47,760 nt of DNA from an uncultured Chlorobiaceae bacterium. Its GTDB lineage: Bacteria > Bacteroidota > Chlorobiia > Chlorobiales > Chlorobiaceae. Position 1 is the stretch's first letter; each line of letters opens with the position of its first letter. Location: contig CAJEXI010000023.1 in NCBI GenBank assembly GCA_903994455.1, positions 1 to 47,760 of the forward strand, read 5' to 3'. This document shows, piece by piece, positions 10,300 through 20,334 of the stretch. The notes beneath the pieces were generated by a model, which did no database searches, was not told the DNA's origin, and saw only the letters and a list, made by a program, of their open reading frames with translations. A program made the position numbers and the translations under genes.

Positions 10300-12059
10300 T
10301 CAGTAGACAAGTTCCCCGCCAAACTCCGTAATGAGAAACCTGACGACCTCATTGGTTTGTGAAAGCTCCTGAAAAAGGGTAAACACAGTCTTCTCTTTGG
10401 TACAGGCATCTTTTTCAGCATCATAGAGAATATGAAGCTGGAGTGGCAGTGCGTAAAACTCGGACATTTCCTGCTGAAGCGTTGCTCTCTCCTGCAAAAG
10501 TTCCTCGTAAGAAAATTTTCTGCAACAGGCAATCTCCAGGACTCCGGCCGGGCTGCATGACACAAGTTCGCAGGATTGAAGATGCGTTGCCATGAAGTTA
10601 TGGGTTTTTCGGGCCAGATGATCAAGAAACTGGTGCCATTCAACCTTCAACGAGTCAAGATTTGCAATTTTTTCAAGACCCGCCGCGCCAGGGTCGAGGA
10701 GGATTTCAGGCGCTGCATGCACCCGCAGCGGCTTTGGTGAAGGACTTGAAGCAAAACTCGACAGTTTTTTTTGCCATGAACCAAGATCAATATCTTCCGA
10801 TGTTGCTGGTTTCCGTCCAGCGGAAGGTGCCGAAACAGAACCCTGGGGCTGGGGTGGTGTTTTTCCCTTCAGTGGCTGGTCAGGCGCTTTTTTTTTTGAG
10901 GTGGAGTCACTCCCGCCGCTTCTGCAGAAACAGAGTGGACGATATCAATCAATTTCAAGAGCGCAAGTTCAAACCGAAACTGATACTCAAACTGAAACTT
11001 CAGCTCTTTTTGTGTCTGCATGATAAAATCGACCATTTGCATGACCGCAAATGGGGAAAAATTTCCGGCATCCCGCTGATAGCGCTCACGAACGGCATCC
11101 GGACGCTCAACAAGACGGGTGGAAGAGAGATTCTGCACCACCAGAAAATTTCTCAGATGTTCAACAAGCTTCTCAAGAAAATCCTGCTCGTCATAACCGT
11201 TTTTGATCACAAATTGCGCAACGTCAAGCATTTTTGCCGGGTTTTGCGCTACGACGGCATCGGTAACATCAAACATGGTATCGTCATCAATATAGTTCAG
11301 CAGATCGGCAACACCCTGATAACTGATGGCTCCCTCATGATCATTCTCGGCTGAAAATGCAATAACCTGGTCAAGAATACTTTGTGCGTCACGCATTGAG
11401 CCCTGGGCCTTGCGCCCGATAAGCTGAAGAGCATCACCCTCAACGGTGATATGCTCGGCATCACAGACAGACTGAAGCTGCTTCTGGATATCTTCCAGAG
11501 GAATCCGCTTGAAGTTGAAGCGCTGACAGCGTGAAGAAATGGTAGCCGGAATCTTGTGCAGTTCCGTAGTCGCAAAAATAAAAATGGCGTGAGGCGGCGG
11601 TTCTTCAAGAGTTTTCAGAAACGCATTGAAAGCTGCAATGGAGAGCATGTGCACCTCATCGATGATATAGACCCTGTACTTGCCTTTCTGCGGTCCGTAC
11701 CGAACATTCTCGCGGAGCGTGCGGATGTCGTCAACACTGTTATTGGAAGCGGCATCAAACTCCGAAATGTTAAGACTGATACCTGAATCGAAGTCCCGGC
11801 AACTTTCGCACTCGCCACAAGGCTCGGTGACCTGTTGCAGGTATTCGGGGTCGTCCATCAGTTTCTGGCAGTTCAACGCTTTGGCAAAAATCCTTGCCGC
11901 TGTGGTCTTGCCGACTCCGCGCAACCCCGAAAAAATGTAGCCGTGGCCGACTCGCCCCATGCGGAGGGAATTCTGAATGGTACGAGTGACATGCCCTTGT
12001 GCGGTAATATCTGAAAATTTTGCCGGTCTGTATTTCCGGGCTATAACCTGATAACTCAT
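10300..12059 (-). CDS. dnaX: DNA polymerase III tau subunit (needs -1 frameshift)
   Basis: The clamp-loader ATPase is encoded in two overlapping frames. The first (396 residues) has Walker A GLRGVGKTT with Lys51, the CGECESC zinc segment, Walker B IIDEVHML and the SRCQRF sensor. Its zero frame stops at 10869. A -1 shift in the A10 run at 10888-10897 enters a second open frame that has no stop before 10300. This gives about 586 residues with a Pro-rich linker (around PPQPQGSVSAP) and a C-terminal domain like tau domain V. The start ATG at 12059 overlaps the yihY stop by four bases. The rest of the frame is intact, so programmed recoding is more likely than a mutation or sequencing error. Confidence 0.85.
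10869..12059 (-). CDS. dnaX: DNA polymerase III gamma subunit (zero-frame dnaX product)
   Basis: Normal decoding through the A10 run reads Gln-Lys-Lys-Lys-Arg-Leu-Thr-Ser-His and stops, giving 396 residues. The product keeps the whole ATPase and oligomerisation domains but lacks the tau-specific end that binds the helicase and polymerase, as the gamma form does in Escherichia coli. It is listed separately because it is the only product visible without recoding. Confidence 0.75.
   Translation of the reverse strand: MSYQVIARKYRPAKFSDITAQGHVTRTIQNSLRMGRVGHGYIFSGLRGVGKTTAARIFAKALNCQKLMDDPEYLQQVTEPCGECESCRDFDSGISLNISEFDAASNNSVDDIRTLRENVRYGPQKGKYRVYIIDEVHMLSIAAFNAFLKTLEEPPPHAIFIFATTELHKIPATISSRCQRFNFKRIPLEDIQKQLQSVCDAEHITVEGDALQLIGRKAQGSMRDAQSILDQVIAFSAENDHEGAISYQGVADLLNYIDDDTMFDVTDAVVAQNPAKMLDVAQFVIKNGYDEQDFLEKLVEHLRNFLVVQNLSSTRLVERPDAVRERYQRDAGNFSPFAVMQMVDFIMQTQKELKFQFEYQFRFELALLKLIDIVHSVSAEAAGVTPPQKKKRLTSH
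10887..10897 (-). promoter_or_regulatory. dnaX recoding site (A10 run with A AAA AAG)
   Basis: On the reverse strand the zero frame reads CAA AAA AAA AAG, so the last seven bases are A AAA AAG, the same in-frame heptamer used for the -1 shift in E. coli dnaX. A GGGAG element lies about 12 bases upstream and could act as the stimulating Shine-Dalgarno-like site. A run of ten A could also cause polymerase slippage, as described for Thermus dnaX. I see no strong stem-loop just downstream. Confidence 0.75.
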
Positions 12060-13369
12060 AACTGTTGTTGATTACTCTCTTCTAACAAGGTCGCAAGGGG
12101 CATATCCATACTGCTTTTCAGGCACTCGGTAACTCCCGTGCTGATCGTTTGTAAAGGTACGTTATTACTGGCTGAAATCAGCGAACCGTTTTCATCATTG
12201 GCCAAATCGGGCGGAATAATTGCGTAAATATCGAAAAGTGTCGTAGCATAAAGATCGCGGCTGACCGCAAGATCACCATTTGCCGTAACATGAACAAGGT
12301 CATGGTGCAAAAGGATATCAACAATTTTTCTTAACCCCGAAGGATTTACTGAAAGATCAGACTTCAGTATCTTCTTCATATTCATGGAAGAACCGTTTTT
12401 TTGGCCATTCCAGATAAAACCGAGAACCGAAAGAATCACAGGAACGCCCCGCAAAGGATTGAATGGTTCTATACGACGGTTTGCAGGGGCCAGCGCTCCG
12501 AGACAATAGACAAACTCAGCGCCGGTCAACAGAACAACCCATCCAAGATAAACCCAGAAAAAAAGCATCGGGATAACCGACAATGCTCCATAAATATGCT
12601 CAAAGGTTGCAACATGGGAAACGTAAAAGGTAAACCATTTTTTTGACAACTCAAGAAGAAACGCGGCAAGCAGAGCACCTGAAAAAGCATGAACAAATTT
12701 GACCCTGCGGTTTGGAACGAGCATGTAGAGCAAAAAAAAGGCAAGAATAGAATTGATGAAGGGAAAGTACGACAGAAGGAGTGTTTTTAGTTCAAGCAGC
12801 GCTCCCTCGGTAAACATCGTATACCAGACAAAAGAGCTTGCGGCAAGACTGCTTCCGATCAGCACTGGCCCGAGTGTCAGTACCGTCCAGTAGAGAGTAA
12901 AGCCTTGTAGCGCCTTGCGGGGAGAGTGTACCTCCCAGATTTCATTCAGGGTATTATCGATTGTTGAAATGAGAGAGAGCGCGATAATAAAAAGAAACAC
13001 CCCTCCCAACAGTGACATACTGGTGGTCTTTCCTATAAAATTTGAAAGATAGTGGTTGAGCACAGTGCCAACGCCTGGCATAAAATTCTGAACAAGAAAA
13101 TCCTCAAGAGAGTGTTTCAATGGTGTAAAAACCACAAAAACATTCAGTATTGAAAGCACAACGGCAAGAAGAGGAACAATGGAGAGCAACGTCTGAAATG
13201 CCAGGGAACCGGCACCAAGAAAAATTCTGTCATGAATAAAATTTTTCCAGAAAAATGGCATGAATGCCCGAACATACCCGGTAAAAGGGGGACGGTGACG
13301 ATCATTCGATTTTTTCACTTTCTTTGCGTCCTTCTCTTTCATCGCCTCTTTTTTTCTTCTCTCTGCCAT
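12056..13369 (-). CDS. YihY/ribonuclease BN family inner-membrane protein
   Basis: A polytopic membrane protein of the YihY/UPF0761 family (once called ribonuclease BN, an activity now assigned elsewhere). The N-terminus is charged and cytosolic; about six hydrophobic segments follow, with the family region FLGAGSLAFQTLLSIVPLLAV. Further family stretches include LNEIWEV and the YGALSVIPMLFFWVYLGW helix. A soluble tail of about 130 residues may be a winged-helix-like domain. The frame is open from 13414, but I prefer Met at 13369, which avoids a 28-base overlap with the upstream transporter. The stop overlaps the dnaX start (ATGA). Molecular role unknown. Confidence 0.8.
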   Translation of the reverse strand: MAERRKKEAMKEKDAKKVKKSNDRHRPPFTGYVRAFMPFFWKNFIHDRIFLGAGSLAFQTLLSIVPLLAVVLSILNVFVVFTPLKHSLEDFLVQNFMPGVGTVLNHYLSNFIGKTTSMSLLGGVFLFIIALSLISTIDNTLNEIWEVHSPRKALQGFTLYWTVLTLGPVLIGSSLAASSFVWYTMFTEGALLELKTLLLSYFPFINSILAFFLLYMLVPNRRVKFVHAFSGALLAAFLLELSKKWFTFYVSHVATFEHIYGALSVIPMLFFWVYLGWVVLLTGAEFVYCLGALAPANRRIEPFNPLRGVPVILSVLGFIWNGQKNGSSMNMKKILKSDLSVNPSGLRKIVDILLHHDLVHVTANGDLAVSRDLYATTLFDIYAIIPPDLANDENGSLISASNNVPLQTISTGVTECLKSSMDMPLATLLEESNQQQL

Positions 13370-13385
13370 CCAAAAAATACTCTCA

Positions 13386-14639
13386 TTATTTTTCAGGGGA
13401 GTAGCCACATCCAACAGATTTTACCCTGGTCATCAGCAGCAACCCAGTAGTAAAAAACAGCAACAGCGATGCGAGCGCCGTTTTTTGACTGCCAGCCTGT
13501 GAGGAGACCAACCCGAACACAAAGGGGCCCGCCACCGCCGAAGCCTTGCCGAACGTGCCGTCATAAAAGCCAAAAAACTCAGTGACATGTTCACGGGGCG
13601 TCAACCGGGTCATCATTGAACGCGAGGCGGCCTGGGATGAGCCCATCGACATACCGGCAAGCATTCCTGTATAAAAAAACAGCTCTTTACTATCGGCAAA
13701 AATAGCCGCAACAACAACCACAAACCAAATCATGAGCGTCATCACAATGGTTCTTTTCGGGCCAATTTTATCAGTCACAAAGCCAAAAATAAGAGACCCG
13801 GCGATGGCAGTCGTCTGCACCAGCATGAAAAAGGCAATCAGCTCGCCTGTCGTAAAGCCAAGAGTGTTCTGCGCATAAATTGATGAAAAGGCAATAACCG
13901 TCAAAATGGCATCATTATAAAAAAAATAGGCCAGAAGAAAGCGCGCAAGATCAGGGTAGTTCATGATATGCTGCACCGTATACCTTACTTCCCTGATGGA
14001 ACGACTGAGTGCTGCAAAAGAGATTGCGGCCCTCTTCTCTTTTTTTGCATCTCGCAGCACCAAAAAAAGCGGTGCGGAAAAGAGGGCAAAAAATATTGCG
14101 GCTATCAAAAAACTTGACTGCACATTTGACATATTTGAAACAACAATTCCTTTGCTCAACAGCGGTTTGACAAGAAGCAAAATAGAGAGCGCACCCAGAT
14201 AACCCATGGCAAAACCATAACCGGAAACCCTCCCGATACTTTTATCGGAGGCAAGTTCCTTGAGATAGGCATCATAAAAGACAAGTCCGCCCTCGAAACC
14301 CATGTTGGCAAGAATAAAAAGAAGCATAGCCGCCATCGCCATTCCAGGCCCCGAAAAGGAGAGCAGGGCAGTAGCCACAACTGAGGTAATGGTAAAAACG
14401 AAAAGAAAGCGCTTCCGTTTGCCGGAATAGTCGGCCGCAGCTCCAAGCACCGGTGAAATAACGGCGACAAGAAGCATGGAGAGACTGACACTGATCCCCC
14501 ATAAGGCATCACCTGAGGGTTCACCATTACAGATCACGTTTTTAAAGTAAAGGGGAAAGGCAAACGTGACCATCATCACACTGAAGGAGGTGTTTGCGAA
14601 ATCAAACAGCAGCCAAAAAAACACTTTATATCTCTGCAT
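13386..14639 (-). CDS. MFS transporter, UMF1/Atg22-like
   Basis: An integral membrane protein with about 12 hydrophobic segments and an opening typical of the UMF1 family (VFFWLLFDFANTSFS). A cytoplasmic loop between halves and the DKIGPKRT segment resemble the conserved MFS loop. Substrate unknown; members of this family are annotated only as permeases. The frame is open back to 14717, inside purQ, but the family N-terminus begins at Met 14639. The GGGAGG upstream of that ATG is only one base away, so the exact start is uncertain. It lies 16 bases after purQ in the reverse cluster. Confidence 0.8.
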   Translation of the reverse strand: MQRYKVFFWLLFDFANTSFSVMMVTFAFPLYFKNVICNGEPSGDALWGISVSLSMLLVAVISPVLGAAADYSGKRKRFLFVFTITSVVATALLSFSGPGMAMAAMLLFILANMGFEGGLVFYDAYLKELASDKSIGRVSGYGFAMGYLGALSILLLVKPLLSKGIVVSNMSNVQSSFLIAAIFFALFSAPLFLVLRDAKKEKRAAISFAALSRSIREVRYTVQHIMNYPDLARFLLAYFFYNDAILTVIAFSSIYAQNTLGFTTGELIAFFMLVQTTAIAGSLIFGFVTDKIGPKRTIVMTLMIWFVVVVAAIFADSKELFFYTGMLAGMSMGSSQAASRSMMTRLTPREHVTEFFGFYDGTFGKASAVAGPFVFGLVSSQAGSQKTALASLLLFFTTGLLLMTRVKSVGCGYSPEK

Positions 14640-14655
14640 CCCTCCCAACAACCCT

Positions 14656-15360
14656 TTACACACTGGCAAGGTGACGGAAAAGCGACTCAAAAAGCCCTCT
14701 TCCATCAAGGGAACCAAGCCGCTTTTCGCTGGCCCGTTCAGGATGTGGCATCAGTCCGAGCACATTCCCCTGGCGATTGATAATACCGGCAATATTGTTC
14801 AGTGAGCCGTTTGGATTGGCTTCATCAGTCACAAGGCCTTGCGCATCGGTATACCTGAAAACAACCTGATCATGCTCTTCAAGACGCTCTACCACTTCAG
14901 GAGGTGCAAAGTAGTTACCCTCACCATGCGCAATGGGTATTCTGAGCACTTCATCCGCGTTATACAGACTGGTAAACATCGTCGAGCTGTTCACAGCCCT
15001 GACGGTGGTCTGGCAACAAAGAAATTTTTTATCCCGATTTCGGGAAAGAGCCCCGTCAAGCAATCCGCTCTCCAGCAACACCTGAAATCCGTTACAGATG
15101 CCAAGCACCGGAAATCCTTTGCCTGCAAACTCAATAACCTCCTTCATGACAGGAGAAAAACGTGCAATTGAGCCTGCTCGCAAATAGTCGCCATAGGAAA
15201 AACCGCCAGGCAGAATAATCGCCTTGACCCCCTGGAGATCATGATCATTATGCCAGAGCATGACTGGTTTGATACCACTGAATGATGTCAGAGCATGTTC
15301 AGTATCATGATCGCAGTTTGAGCCCGGAAAAACGACAACCCCTACGGATATTTCAGACAT
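14656..15360 (-). CDS. purQ: Phosphoribosylformylglycinamidine synthase, glutaminase subunit
   Basis: PurQ frees ammonia from glutamine for PurL, which converts FGAR to FGAM in purine synthesis. The 234 residues carry the class I amidotransferase nucleophile in GICNGF (Cys89), the oxyanion segment [14 protein letters not shown], and the catalytic His-Glu in MPHPERA. AGAGG sits at good spacing before the ATG. purS lies just upstream; purL is not in this window, so the three-part enzyme is encoded at two loci. Confidence 0.95.
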   Translation of the reverse strand: MSEISVGVVVFPGSNCDHDTEHALTSFSGIKPVMLWHNDHDLQGVKAIILPGGFSYGDYLRAGSIARFSPVMKEVIEFAGKGFPVLGICNGFQVLLESGLLDGALSRNRDKKFLCCQTTVRAVNSSTMFTSLYNADEVLRIPIAHGEGNYFAPPEVVERLEEHDQVVFRYTDAQGLVTDEANPNGSLNNIAGIINRQGNVLGLMPHPERASEKRLGSLDGRGLFESLFRHLASV

Positions 15361-15434
15361 AAAGCAACCTCTTTAATTGTCGAGAGTGTTTTGAGTTATA
15401 GGGCCCACAAGGGCAACATGCCGGCAGCACTTGA

Positions 15435-15689
15435 TTATTCGACATGTTCCAGTTCAAGGGAATAATTTTCCATAACCGGATTTGACAACAATTTCTGACA
15501 GATCTCATTGCAGATTTGTTCAGCCTGCACAAGTTCCTCTTCATTGACAGTGACCTCGATATATTTACCGATTCTTGCCGATTCCACGGTACTATAGCCA
15601 AGATTTTTCAGGGCATGATCGACCGCCTTGCCCTGAACATCAAGAATTGACTGACGCAGGGTAACCTTTATTTTTGCGATATATGGCAT
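15435..15689 (-). CDS. purS: Phosphoribosylformylglycinamidine synthase, PurS subunit
   Basis: A small (84-residue) bridging subunit that holds PurQ and PurL together. The family pattern is visible: YIAKIKVTLRQSILDVQGKAV at the start and the GKYIEV strand in the middle. I start at ATG 15689 rather than the TTG two codons earlier. It is 74 bases ahead of purQ and 30 bases behind pssA. Confidence 0.93.
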   Translation of the reverse strand: MPYIAKIKVTLRQSILDVQGKAVDHALKNLGYSTVESARIGKYIEVTVNEEELVQAEQICNEICQKLLSNPVMENYSLELEHVE

Positions 15690-15719
15690 GATCAAGAATA
15701 ATGGGTGAATGAAAAAACA

Positions 15720-16523
15720 TCAGGTCTGCCACTGACGACGCCACAGCAGGGTGATTGACCTCACAATACCGAGCAGAATATACAACAACATAGCAAGAAA
15801 AAAAGCTTTGGAGTGAAAGAGAAGCACGCAGAACATGGCTATGATATAGAGCGCCATCTGCACGGGCTGTCGCCTGAAAGAGTCTGCTGTTGGTTTGGGG
15901 AGGGCATCATAGTTTACCTTGCTGACCATAAGCAGGGCAAGAGCAATTGAAAGCCCGGCCAGAACAATCTGCATTGATGCAACAGGGAAAACCCGATCAC
16001 CACCCATCCAGAGCACAAAACCAACAATAGTTAAAGCCTGTGCGGGTGTCGGAAGGCCGGAAAATGACTCTTTTTCATATCCAATCATGCTGATATTAAA
16101 TCGGGCAAGCCTCAGACCACTCCCGATCATCAGCAGAGAGCTGACACAAATACCGGCCATACCGGGTAATCCCTCAAGACCAAACTTATAAACCAGATAG
16201 GCCGGAGCTGCACCGAAAGAGACAAGATCGGAGAGAGAATCAAGCTCAACACCAAAATCAGAGGTGCCATTGGTTACTCTTGCCACAAATCCGTCAATGG
16301 TATCAAAAAATGCAGCCAGAATAATAAACCAGCACGCAGCCACAAAACTCCCTTCTCCCGACATAACAATAGAAATATAGCCGGAAACCATATTCATGAC
16401 CGTAAACACCGAAGGGACAAACGATCGCGACACAAACGGAAAGCGGGGTGAGCGCACTTTCGAGCTGTTTTTCAGAAAAGGAGGATAGCGTTTTTGGCCA
16501 CCCTGTTTGTCTGCATCATTCAT
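15720..16523 (-). CDS. pssA: CDP-diacylglycerol--serine O-phosphatidyltransferase
   Basis: This membrane enzyme makes phosphatidylserine, the precursor of phosphatidylethanolamine. The CDP-alcohol phosphotransferase motif D-x2-DG-x2-AR-x8-G-x3-D-x3-D is complete in the stretch DTIDGFVARV to ELDSLSDL, near residues 77-99. About seven hydrophobic helices follow the usual layout, and the N-terminal 35 residues are basic and soluble. It is the first gene of the reverse cluster and has a TATAAT box upstream. No phosphatidylserine decarboxylase gene is in the window. Confidence 0.9.
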   Translation of the reverse strand: MNDADKQGGQKRYPPFLKNSSKVRSPRFPFVSRSFVPSVFTVMNMVSGYISIVMSGEGSFVAACWFIILAAFFDTIDGFVARVTNGTSDFGVELDSLSDLVSFGAAPAYLVYKFGLEGLPGMAGICVSSLLMIGSGLRLARFNISMIGYEKESFSGLPTPAQALTIVGFVLWMGGDRVFPVASMQIVLAGLSIALALLMVSKVNYDALPKPTADSFRRQPVQMALYIIAMFCVLLFHSKAFFLAMLLYILLGIVRSITLLWRRQWQT

Positions 16524-16586
16524 ATCATTGAGGAGTATCTCGATCTATTATCCGTTTTTTCGGGATTCAGTCCTTAAAGGTAACGA

Positions 16587-16592
16587 ATTATA
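16587..16592 (-). promoter_or_regulatory. Candidate -10 box of the pssA cluster
   Basis: A perfect TATAAT on the reverse strand about 64 bases before the pssA start; no good -35 is seen at 16-18 bases. It lies in the 243-base gap between panB and pssA, in which I see no other feature. Confidence 0.45.
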
Positions 16593-16766
16593 TCCTCTTT
16601 TTAGAATGGCGAAATAATCCTCATGGATGAAAAAACAACTTTTCCCCCTTGAACTGTGGTAAACCGGAAACCATGTTGGTATGGCAGGCGTTACCCTGCA
16701 CGGGAGATGGCGGATTGCATGGAGAAAAGATGCCGGTGAGGTTGCCTTTTCATGGGTTGATCACGC

Positions 16767-17600
16767 TCAATAGCTTTCATCAGCCGAAGGAAAAACGCCC
16801 TGCCTGACATCTTCGACATACCTCCTGGCCGACTGTTCGATAACCGTGTTTAAATCGGCATACTGCCTGACAAAACGGGGATGAAACTCGCGATTGAGAC
16901 CGAGAATGTCGTTAACGACAAGCACCTGGCCATCGCATGCAACCCCGGCACCAATGCCAATCGTTGGAATAGTAAGAGATCGGGTAACCTGTGCGGCCAG
17001 TGAGGAGGGAATTTTTTCAAGCACAATGGCAAACGCCCCCGCCTGTTCGAGAAGTCTGGCATCCTCAAGCAGTTCTTCGGCTTCCTTCTCCTCCTGGGCC
17101 CGAACCCGGTAACTCCCGTACTTGTAAATCGATTGTGGCATAAGACCGAGATGGCCCATAACAGGAATCCCTACGTCGGTAATTCTTTTGACCGTCTCGG
17201 CAATAACTCTGCCACCCTCCAGCTTGACGGCATCACACTCATGCTCTTTCATGATTTTTCCGGCATTGCGCAATGCCTCTTCCCCTGAAAGCTGGTAGCT
17301 CATAAACGGCATATCGGTTACCACCATGGCCCGACCACTTTCGGCATGCACTCCACCGACAACAGCTTTTGCATGATAGATCATCTCTTCAATCGTGATC
17401 GGCAAGGTCGTACTGTGTCCGGAAAAAACGTTACATGCAGAATCTCCGACAAGGAGGACATCGACACCTGCCCGATCAAGAATTCTTGCCATGGTATAAT
17501 CATAAGCGGTCAGCATTGATATTTTTTCACCATTCTGTTTCATGTCGAGCAACCGTCTTGTCGTGACATGGGCACCTTTCTGCTGAATGCTTTTGTTCAT
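16767..17600 (-). CDS. panB: 3-methyl-2-oxobutanoate hydroxymethyltransferase
   Basis: PanB adds a hydroxymethyl group from methylenetetrahydrofolate to ketoisovalerate, giving ketopantoate for pantothenate and CoA. Family stretches are [31 protein letters not shown] (metal-binding Asp), KLEGG and [10 protein letters not shown], with the late catalytic Glu in [12 protein letters not shown] nearby. The frame is open to 17639, but ATG 17600 has AAAGAGG eight bases upstream and gives the expected 277 residues. It follows the lipoate-enzyme gene in the same direction. Confidence 0.94.
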   Translation of the reverse strand: MNKSIQQKGAHVTTRRLLDMKQNGEKISMLTAYDYTMARILDRAGVDVLLVGDSACNVFSGHSTTLPITIEEMIYHAKAVVGGVHAESGRAMVVTDMPFMSYQLSGEEALRNAGKIMKEHECDAVKLEGGRVIAETVKRITDVGIPVMGHLGLMPQSIYKYGSYRVRAQEEKEAEELLEDARLLEQAGAFAIVLEKIPSSLAAQVTRSLTIPTIGIGAGVACDGQVLVVNDILGLNREFHPRFVRQYADLNTVIEQSARRYVEDVRQGVFPSADESY

Positions 17601-17635
17601 GGGGTTTACCTCTTTAATTAATTGAATGTTCATCA

Positions 17636-18430
17636 TCATGTCATAAGCTCTGACAATTCGTCAGGCTGAAGCTCCACCGCTTCGATGCCGTGCAGCTTTC
17701 CAAGAGCGCTCCGCATGAGTTCCACAAGACGGGAATATGGTGGAATGTAGCCGACAATCTCTTCAAGCGAAGAGGTTTTTCGCTCCATTTCACTCCTGAT
17801 CTCCTCAAAACCTTCTCCGTCATCCAAAGAAACATAGCGACAAAGTTCTTTATGGCGTGATGAGAGTGGTAGTGAGCCGTGCTGCAAAAGAATGTTACGG
17901 GTTCTCCGCTGGGCTGATCCAACCAATTTCCTGCCGTCGACCTGAAGTTCATATCTGGCTGAAGCCGTAAAACAGCTCACGGCTTCAGGAGATCCTCCCG
18001 CCTGCGGACGACCAAGAGTCGAACGGCAAAACTCCGCATGAATGCCAAGGCTTTCCAGCGCAAGCCTGATCACCTCATGCACCATACGGTACAGTTCAGA
18101 ATTCTTCTCCGCTGACTCTGCAAAAAAACTGTAGGTAAATTCTTCGGCATGAAAGACGGCACGACCTCCGGTAGGCCTTCTGACAACATCAATTCCTGCT
18201 GAGCGACACTTCTGTAGGTCAATGCCGGAAACATCCTGATTGTACCCCAGGGTAACAGCGTAAGGGTGCCAGGCATAAAACCGCCACAGACAACTGCCTG
18301 GGCCGAACCGCTTCTGAAACCGGCCATCGAGGTATGAGGCCATAAGACGCCGGTCCACTTCCATATTTTCTTCCCCGGTATGAAAACCGGAATCCAGACA
18401 ATAAACTCTGGAAAAAAGTGTGTTCATCAT
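17636..18430 (-). CDS. Lipoate/octanoate transferase family protein (LipM-like)
   Basis: The 264-residue protein has the biotin/lipoate ligase fold signature [11 protein letters not shown] and the later [13 protein letters not shown] segment, with Lys expected to hold the acyl group. The [10 protein letters not shown] stretch puts a Cys where LipM-type octanoyltransferases have their catalytic Cys. LplA ligases lack the same arrangement and carry an extra C-terminal domain missing here. I therefore favour octanoyl transfer to lipoyl domains over ATP-dependent ligation. Alternative: a lipoate--protein ligase. The stop overlaps the ATG-rich region before panB. Confidence 0.75.
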   Translation of the reverse strand: MMNTLFSRVYCLDSGFHTGEENMEVDRRLMASYLDGRFQKRFGPGSCLWRFYAWHPYAVTLGYNQDVSGIDLQKCRSAGIDVVRRPTGGRAVFHAEEFTYSFFAESAEKNSELYRMVHEVIRLALESLGIHAEFCRSTLGRPQAGGSPEAVSCFTASARYELQVDGRKLVGSAQRRTRNILLQHGSLPLSSRHKELCRYVSLDDGEGFEEIRSEMERKTSSLEEIVGYIPPYSRLVELMRSALGKLHGIEAVELQPDELSELMT

Positions 18431-18550
18431 TGAAAATTTCGATCAAGATAGTTGAAAAGGATTTTGTAACAAAAAAAGTGTAGGGAAATGTTCTCCCAGA
18501 CCGGTATTTTCCTGAAAAATGCACCCATTGTTCAACTCTCACCAAAGCTT

Positions 18551-19636
18551 ATGATGTCACCCATTACTGTTGCTCTCATTTTTGGAGGCCGGTCTGCTGA
18601 ACACGAAATATCGATCATCTCGGCTCAGTCAATTGCCGCAAACATCAACGCTGAACGCTACAGAGTTCTTCCGGTCTATATCACCCATGATGGAAACTGG
18701 CTTATGGAGGGCATTGCCTCCGACATGCTGAACCTTAATCTCTCTGCTCTTTTAAGAACATCTTCACTTGAAGCTGCAACAGAACGAGTGCGTGACATGG
18801 TTCAGCGCAGCAACCAGAAACCTTTTGATCTTGATTTCAGAGCGGCCGGAATCGAAGTGGCTTTTCTCGCTCTTCATGGTACTTACGGAGAAGACGGGCG
18901 CATCCAGGGTTTTCTTGATACCTGTGGAATTCCGTATACAGGATGTGGTGTCCTGGCCTCAGCCCTCACCATGGACAAAGCGCTCACCAAACTCTGTGTT
19001 GCCGATGCCGGCCTTGCTGTAGCCCCCTCCATAACACTTTTCAGCGCCGATTACCAGGCTGACCCTGAAACAACTCACTCCCTGATTGAAAAGCAGTTTG
19101 GGTATCCCTTTTTTATCAAACCAGCCAATCTTGGTTCCTCGATAGGCATTTCAAAAGTGCATCACAGCGGAGAACTCCTCCAGGCTCTTCAACATGCCTG
19201 CTCACTTGACTGGAAGGTTCTGGTCGAAAAAACAATCAAGGGAAAGGAGATTGAAATTGCCGTGCTGGGCAATGAGCAACCGCAAGCCTCCCTCTGCGGC
19301 GAAATTGTGCCCGGCAGGGAGTTTTATGATTATCAGGACAAATACGTCTTAAACACATCAAAGTTTTTTATTCCAGCACGAATTTCCGCCGAGCTTCAGG
19401 AAAAGGTGAGAGCTGCGGCACTCCGGGCATACAAGGCACTGGGATGCCGGGGCATGTCAAGAGTTGATTTTTTTGTTGATGAGGAGAGTGGTGAGATTGT
19501 CCTGAACGAGGTCAATACCATTCCTGGATTCACTGATATCAGTATGTATCCAAGGCTTATGGACGCTGTCGGCATCCCTTTTTCGGAACTTGCAGAGCGT
19601 CTGATTCAGCTCGCCCTGGAAACGACACGCCTGTGA
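18551..19636 (+). CDS. ddl: D-alanine--D-alanine ligase
   Basis: Ddl makes the D-Ala-D-Ala end of peptidoglycan precursors using ATP. The family opening [18 protein letters not shown], the [15 protein letters not shown] segment, the ATP-grasp region ([13 protein letters not shown]) and the metal-binding [10 protein letters not shown] are present. The frame is open from 18488, but family proteins begin close to the VALIFGG strand, so I chose Met 18551; 18488, with AGGGA before it, remains possible. Its last bases overlap the next gene (GTGA). Confidence 0.93.
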   Translation: MMSPITVALIFGGRSAEHEISIISAQSIAANINAERYRVLPVYITHDGNWLMEGIASDMLNLNLSALLRTSSLEAATERVRDMVQRSNQKPFDLDFRAAGIEVAFLALHGTYGEDGRIQGFLDTCGIPYTGCGVLASALTMDKALTKLCVADAGLAVAPSITLFSADYQADPETTHSLIEKQFGYPFFIKPANLGSSIGISKVHHSGELLQALQHACSLDWKVLVEKTIKGKEIEIAVLGNEQPQASLCGEIVPGREFYDYQDKYVLNTSKFFIPARISAELQEKVRAAALRAYKALGCRGMSRVDFFVDEESGEIVLNEVNTIPGFTDISMYPRLMDAVGIPFSELAERLIQLALETTRL

Positions 19637-20208
19637 CAACAAACCCCTACCTTTTTTTTGCAGAAGTTTCGCTTGATCTCTCAAGAAAAGAGTTCCAGTC
19701 AGGAATTGAAAAGCTTGACTCATTGTCCGGGCTGTTTGAGAACTCATATCTTTTTTCCATGCTTTATGCAAAAGCACTTCTTGGGCGTCATCAAGGTGCG
19801 CTGGCTGGTGAATATCTGCTAAAATGTTGCTTCATTGCGCCAGCGAATCAGGTCGCATGGAAAGAGCTCCTTGACCTTCAGGCATCATCAAGCGGAGAGC
19901 ATTCGAGCGAAACATCCGCCATTTTCGACCCTGTCACTGATGAACTGGAACAACTTTCAGCGGCGCTCATGAACTTTGAACCGGTAAAAACAACAGAAAA
20001 CTCCGATCCGACCTCTATCCTTGAACAAAAAATGCCTTTTTCAGACGACACCGCCATTGCCGTGCCAACCGAAAGTCTGGCAAATCTTTTTACCGCTCAA
20101 GGTGCCTACAAAAAAGCCATAAAAATCTATACGCATCTTATCCAGCTTAAACCCTGGAACGCTGAACAGTATCAATTGCAGATCGACTTGCTCCTTGATC
20201 GGCTTTAA
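19633..20208 (+). CDS. TPR-like hypothetical protein
   Basis: A 191-residue protein starting with GTG overlapping the ddl stop by four bases, so translation is probably coupled. Helical hairpins resembling tetratricopeptide repeats are seen near the start ([18 protein letters not shown], followed by [20 protein letters not shown]) and at the end ([31 protein letters not shown]). The middle is Ser/Thr/Glu-rich and likely flexible. No signal peptide. It precedes an export system, and TPR proteins often scaffold complexes, but no specific role can be given. Confidence 0.65.
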   Translation: MTTNPYLFFAEVSLDLSRKEFQSGIEKLDSLSGLFENSYLFSMLYAKALLGRHQGALAGEYLLKCCFIAPANQVAWKELLDLQASSSGEHSSETSAIFDPVTDELEQLSAALMNFEPVKTTENSDPTSILEQKMPFSDDTAIAVPTESLANLFTAQGAYKKAIKIYTHLIQLKPWNAEQYQLQIDLLLDRL

Positions 20209-20334
20209 AAGCCCTGCGACATGAGACTCCATGAAATGAAACAATTGAGCTGGTCCGGAGATTGCAGAATAACGTATATTGCAGCCAGGATGAATGGCAA
20301 TAATTGACTTCTTTAAACGGTTAGCACAAGTATC

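Noticed and set aside
10224..10643. Reverse 139-codon frame in the dnaX tail region
   Set aside because: It overlaps the tau C-terminal frame, is rich in Ser/Arg/Phe without pattern and ends beyond the tau stop; a shadow frame.
10300..12059. dnaX as a pseudogene broken by a frameshift
   Set aside because: The break falls exactly at an A10 run with the known A AAA AAG recoding heptamer and both frames are otherwise intact, so programmed recoding explains it better.
16681..16773. 30-codon forward frame between pssA and panB
   Set aside because: It overlaps the panB end, has no ribosome site and no family resemblance.
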